A stretch of DNA of 64,000 bases, from contig DATGUM010000009.1 of assembly GCA_035301345.1 (NCBI GenBank), positions 1 through 64,000 on the forward strand. Reading direction: 5' to 3'. How positions within the stretch are numbered: position 1 is the first letter of the stretch; each line of letters begins with the position of its first letter. Positions 62,844 to 64,000 of this stretch are shown piece by piece. The notes under the pieces were generated by a model. The model ran no database searches. It was not told the origin of the DNA and saw nothing but the letters and a program-made list of their open reading frames with translations. The translations under genes were made by a program, and so were the position numbers. Source of the DNA: CALAMD01 sp035301345 (GTDB lineage: Bacteria; Bacillota; Bacilli; Bacillales; Amphibacillaceae).

Positions 62844-64000
62844 ATGACAAAGAAAAGCACATCATATGATTTAGAAACATTAGCACTACATGGAGGGCAG
62901 GCGCCAGATCCGACGACAGGATCGCGAGCAGTTCCGATTTATCAGACGACATCTTACGTGTTCCATAACTCGGATCACGCAGAGCAGTTATTTGCTTTAG
63001 ATGAGCCAGGAAATATTTATTCGCGTATCGGGAATCCGACGGTCGATATTTTTGAAAAGCGCATGGCACTTTTAGAGGACGGTGTTGCAGCAGTTGCGAC
63101 TGCTTCTGGTATGTCGGCGATTACGCTTTCTATTTTAAACGTAGCAAGTGCAGGTGATGAAATCGTTGCTGCGATGAACCTTTACGGGGGAACGTATAAC
63201 TTATTTGCGATTACACTTCCGCGCTACGGTATTAATGTGAAGTTTGTTGATCCGAGTGATCCGAACAACTTTAAAGAAGCGATTACAGATAAGACGCGTG
63301 CAGTTTTTGGAGAAATTATTGGAAATCCAGGACTACAAGTGCTTGACGTAAAAGCAGTCGCTGATATTGCGCATGAAGCGGGTGTACCACTGATTATTGA
63401 TAATACATTTGCAACGCCTCATCTCTGTAAACCCATTCAATTAGGTGCTGATATTGTCGTTCACTCAGCAACAAAATGGATTGGCGGGCACGGAACGACA
63501 ATTGGTGGGGTCGTTATTGACGGAGGTAATTTTGACTGGAATAGCGATAAGTTCCCAGCATTTAGCGAGCCAGACCCTAGCTATAATGGCATTAGCTATG
63601 CGTTAGATTTTGGTACGCTTGCATTCATTACGAAATTACGCGTGCAATTATTGAGAGACTTCGGAGCGTCATTAAGTCCACATAGTGCGTTCCAATTCAT
63701 TCAAGGGTTAGAAACGTTACATATTCGTGTGGAACGTCATAACGAGAATGCGGAAGCGATGGTTGAGTATTTACAAAATCATCCGGCTGTAGACTGGGTA
63801 TCTTATCCGGGATTAGCGGATCATCCGTCACACGAACTCGCGAAAGAGATTTTTGGTAATCGTGGCTTCGGTTCGATGGTAACGTTCGGTGTAAAAGGTG
63901 GGCGAGAAGCTGGTCGAGAGTTAATCGATAGTGTTGCACTTTGGTCACACGTTGCGAACGTAGGAGATGCTAAATCACTTATTATTCACCCAGCGTCAAC
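62844..64000 (+). CDS. metY: O-acetylhomoserine sulfhydrylase MetY (truncated by window end)
   Basis: First 385 codons of a Cys/Met metabolism PLP enzyme; the gene runs past 64000. ATG with TAGGGGG 7 nt upstream. The pattern YDLETLALHGGQAPDPTTGSRAVPIYQTTSYVF and the PLP lysine in HSATKWIGGHGTTIGG are typical of the roughly 430-residue O-acetylhomoserine aminocarboxypropyltransferase. It joins O-acetylhomoserine from metA with sulfide to give homocysteine. Controlled by the SAM riboswitch. Confidence 0.94.
   Translation, partial: MTKKSTSYDLETLALHGGQAPDPTTGSRAVPIYQTTSYVFHNSDHAEQLFALDEPGNIYSRIGNPTVDIFEKRMALLEDGVAAVATASGMSAITLSILNVASAGDEIVAAMNLYGGTYNLFAITLPRYGINVKFVDPSDPNNFKEAITDKTRAVFGEIIGNPGLQVLDVKAVADIAHEAGVPLIIDNTFATPHLCKPIQLGADIVVHSATKWIGGHGTTIGGVVIDGGNFDWNSDKFPAFSEPDPSYNGISYALDFGTLAFITKLRVQLLRDFGASLSPHSAFQFIQGLETLHIRVERHNENAEAMVEYLQNHPAVDWVSYPGLADHPSHELAKEIFGNRGFGSMVTFGVKGGREAGRELIDSVALWSHVANVGDAKSLIIHPAS

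Noticed and set aside
1..64000. CRISPR array, prophage or intact insertion sequence
   Set aside because: No regularly spaced repeats, phage genes or complete transposase genes were seen.

Overview
The window looks like chromosome from a low-GC Gram-positive bacterium of the Bacillaceae. Signs of this are strong AGGAGG-type ribosome binding sites, TTG and GTG starts, a cdaA-cdaR-glmM cluster, S-box (SAM-I), preQ1-I and cobalamin riboswitches, and many close relatives of Bacillus subtilis proteins (YerD, YuxK, YqxD, MhqR, YdfJ-type MMPL). Proteins are rich in Glu and Asp, which would suit a halophilic or haloalkaliphilic member, but the genus cannot be fixed from sequence alone. Genes are densely packed, most operons end in clear intrinsic terminators, and I see no prophage, CRISPR array or intact insertion sequence.

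Layout: 1-141 is one copy of a repeat whose partner lies at 49885-50016. 265-3727 is cdaA-cdaR-glmM (c-di-AMP and cell-wall precursor). 3821-5900 is an HssRS-like two-component system. 6011-8940 holds a flavin-reductase-like protein and an MMPL exporter. 9187-11835 is an NMT1-type ABC importer. 12728-15978 holds YerD and BrnQ, separated by a DnaA-box cluster. 16171-18755 holds LemA, HtpX and homoserine O-acetyltransferase. 18802-21996 is modABC with a divergent HTH/periplasmic-binding-domain regulator. 22196-23359 is mhqR-wrbA. 23463-27026 is btuFCD with yuxK under a cobalamin riboswitch. 27111-30800 is pstSCAB under a four-repeat PhoP box. 30969-34221 is hom-thrC-thrB. 34331-34864 is queT under a preQ1-I riboswitch.

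35081-45910 is the centrepiece: narGHJI-nreABC, a hemerythrin-domain protein, and a NarK-type transporter carrying a C-terminal PAS domain. Two NreC-type palindromes lie 22 bp apart upstream of narG. The modABC locus would supply molybdate for the NarG cofactor, so the window contains transporter, cofactor metal supply, enzyme and sensor for nitrate respiration. Downstream are a DUF188 protein, an MFS exporter, a squalene/phytoene-synthase-like protein, a DUF4282 protein, a decayed UPF0236/ISLre2-like transposase region (about 49.05-50.02 kb), a DHA2 exporter with a TetR regulator, a lipoprotein deacetylase, an RluA enzyme, a DHH-CBS-nucleotidyltransferase fusion, a BceRSAB-like antimicrobial peptide detoxification module, an M24 peptidase, tRNA-Ala(GGC), and an S-box riboswitch followed by metY, which runs off the window end.

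Methionine synthesis is spread across the window: hom gives homoserine, metA (Glu at residue 111, as in acetyl-specific enzymes) gives O-acetylhomoserine, and metY would sulfhydrylate it. The most interesting points are the NarK-PAS fusion, the paired NreC boxes, the 10-bp-phased operator of the mod locus, the DnaA-box cluster, and the altered second aspartate motif in the squalene-synthase-like protein.
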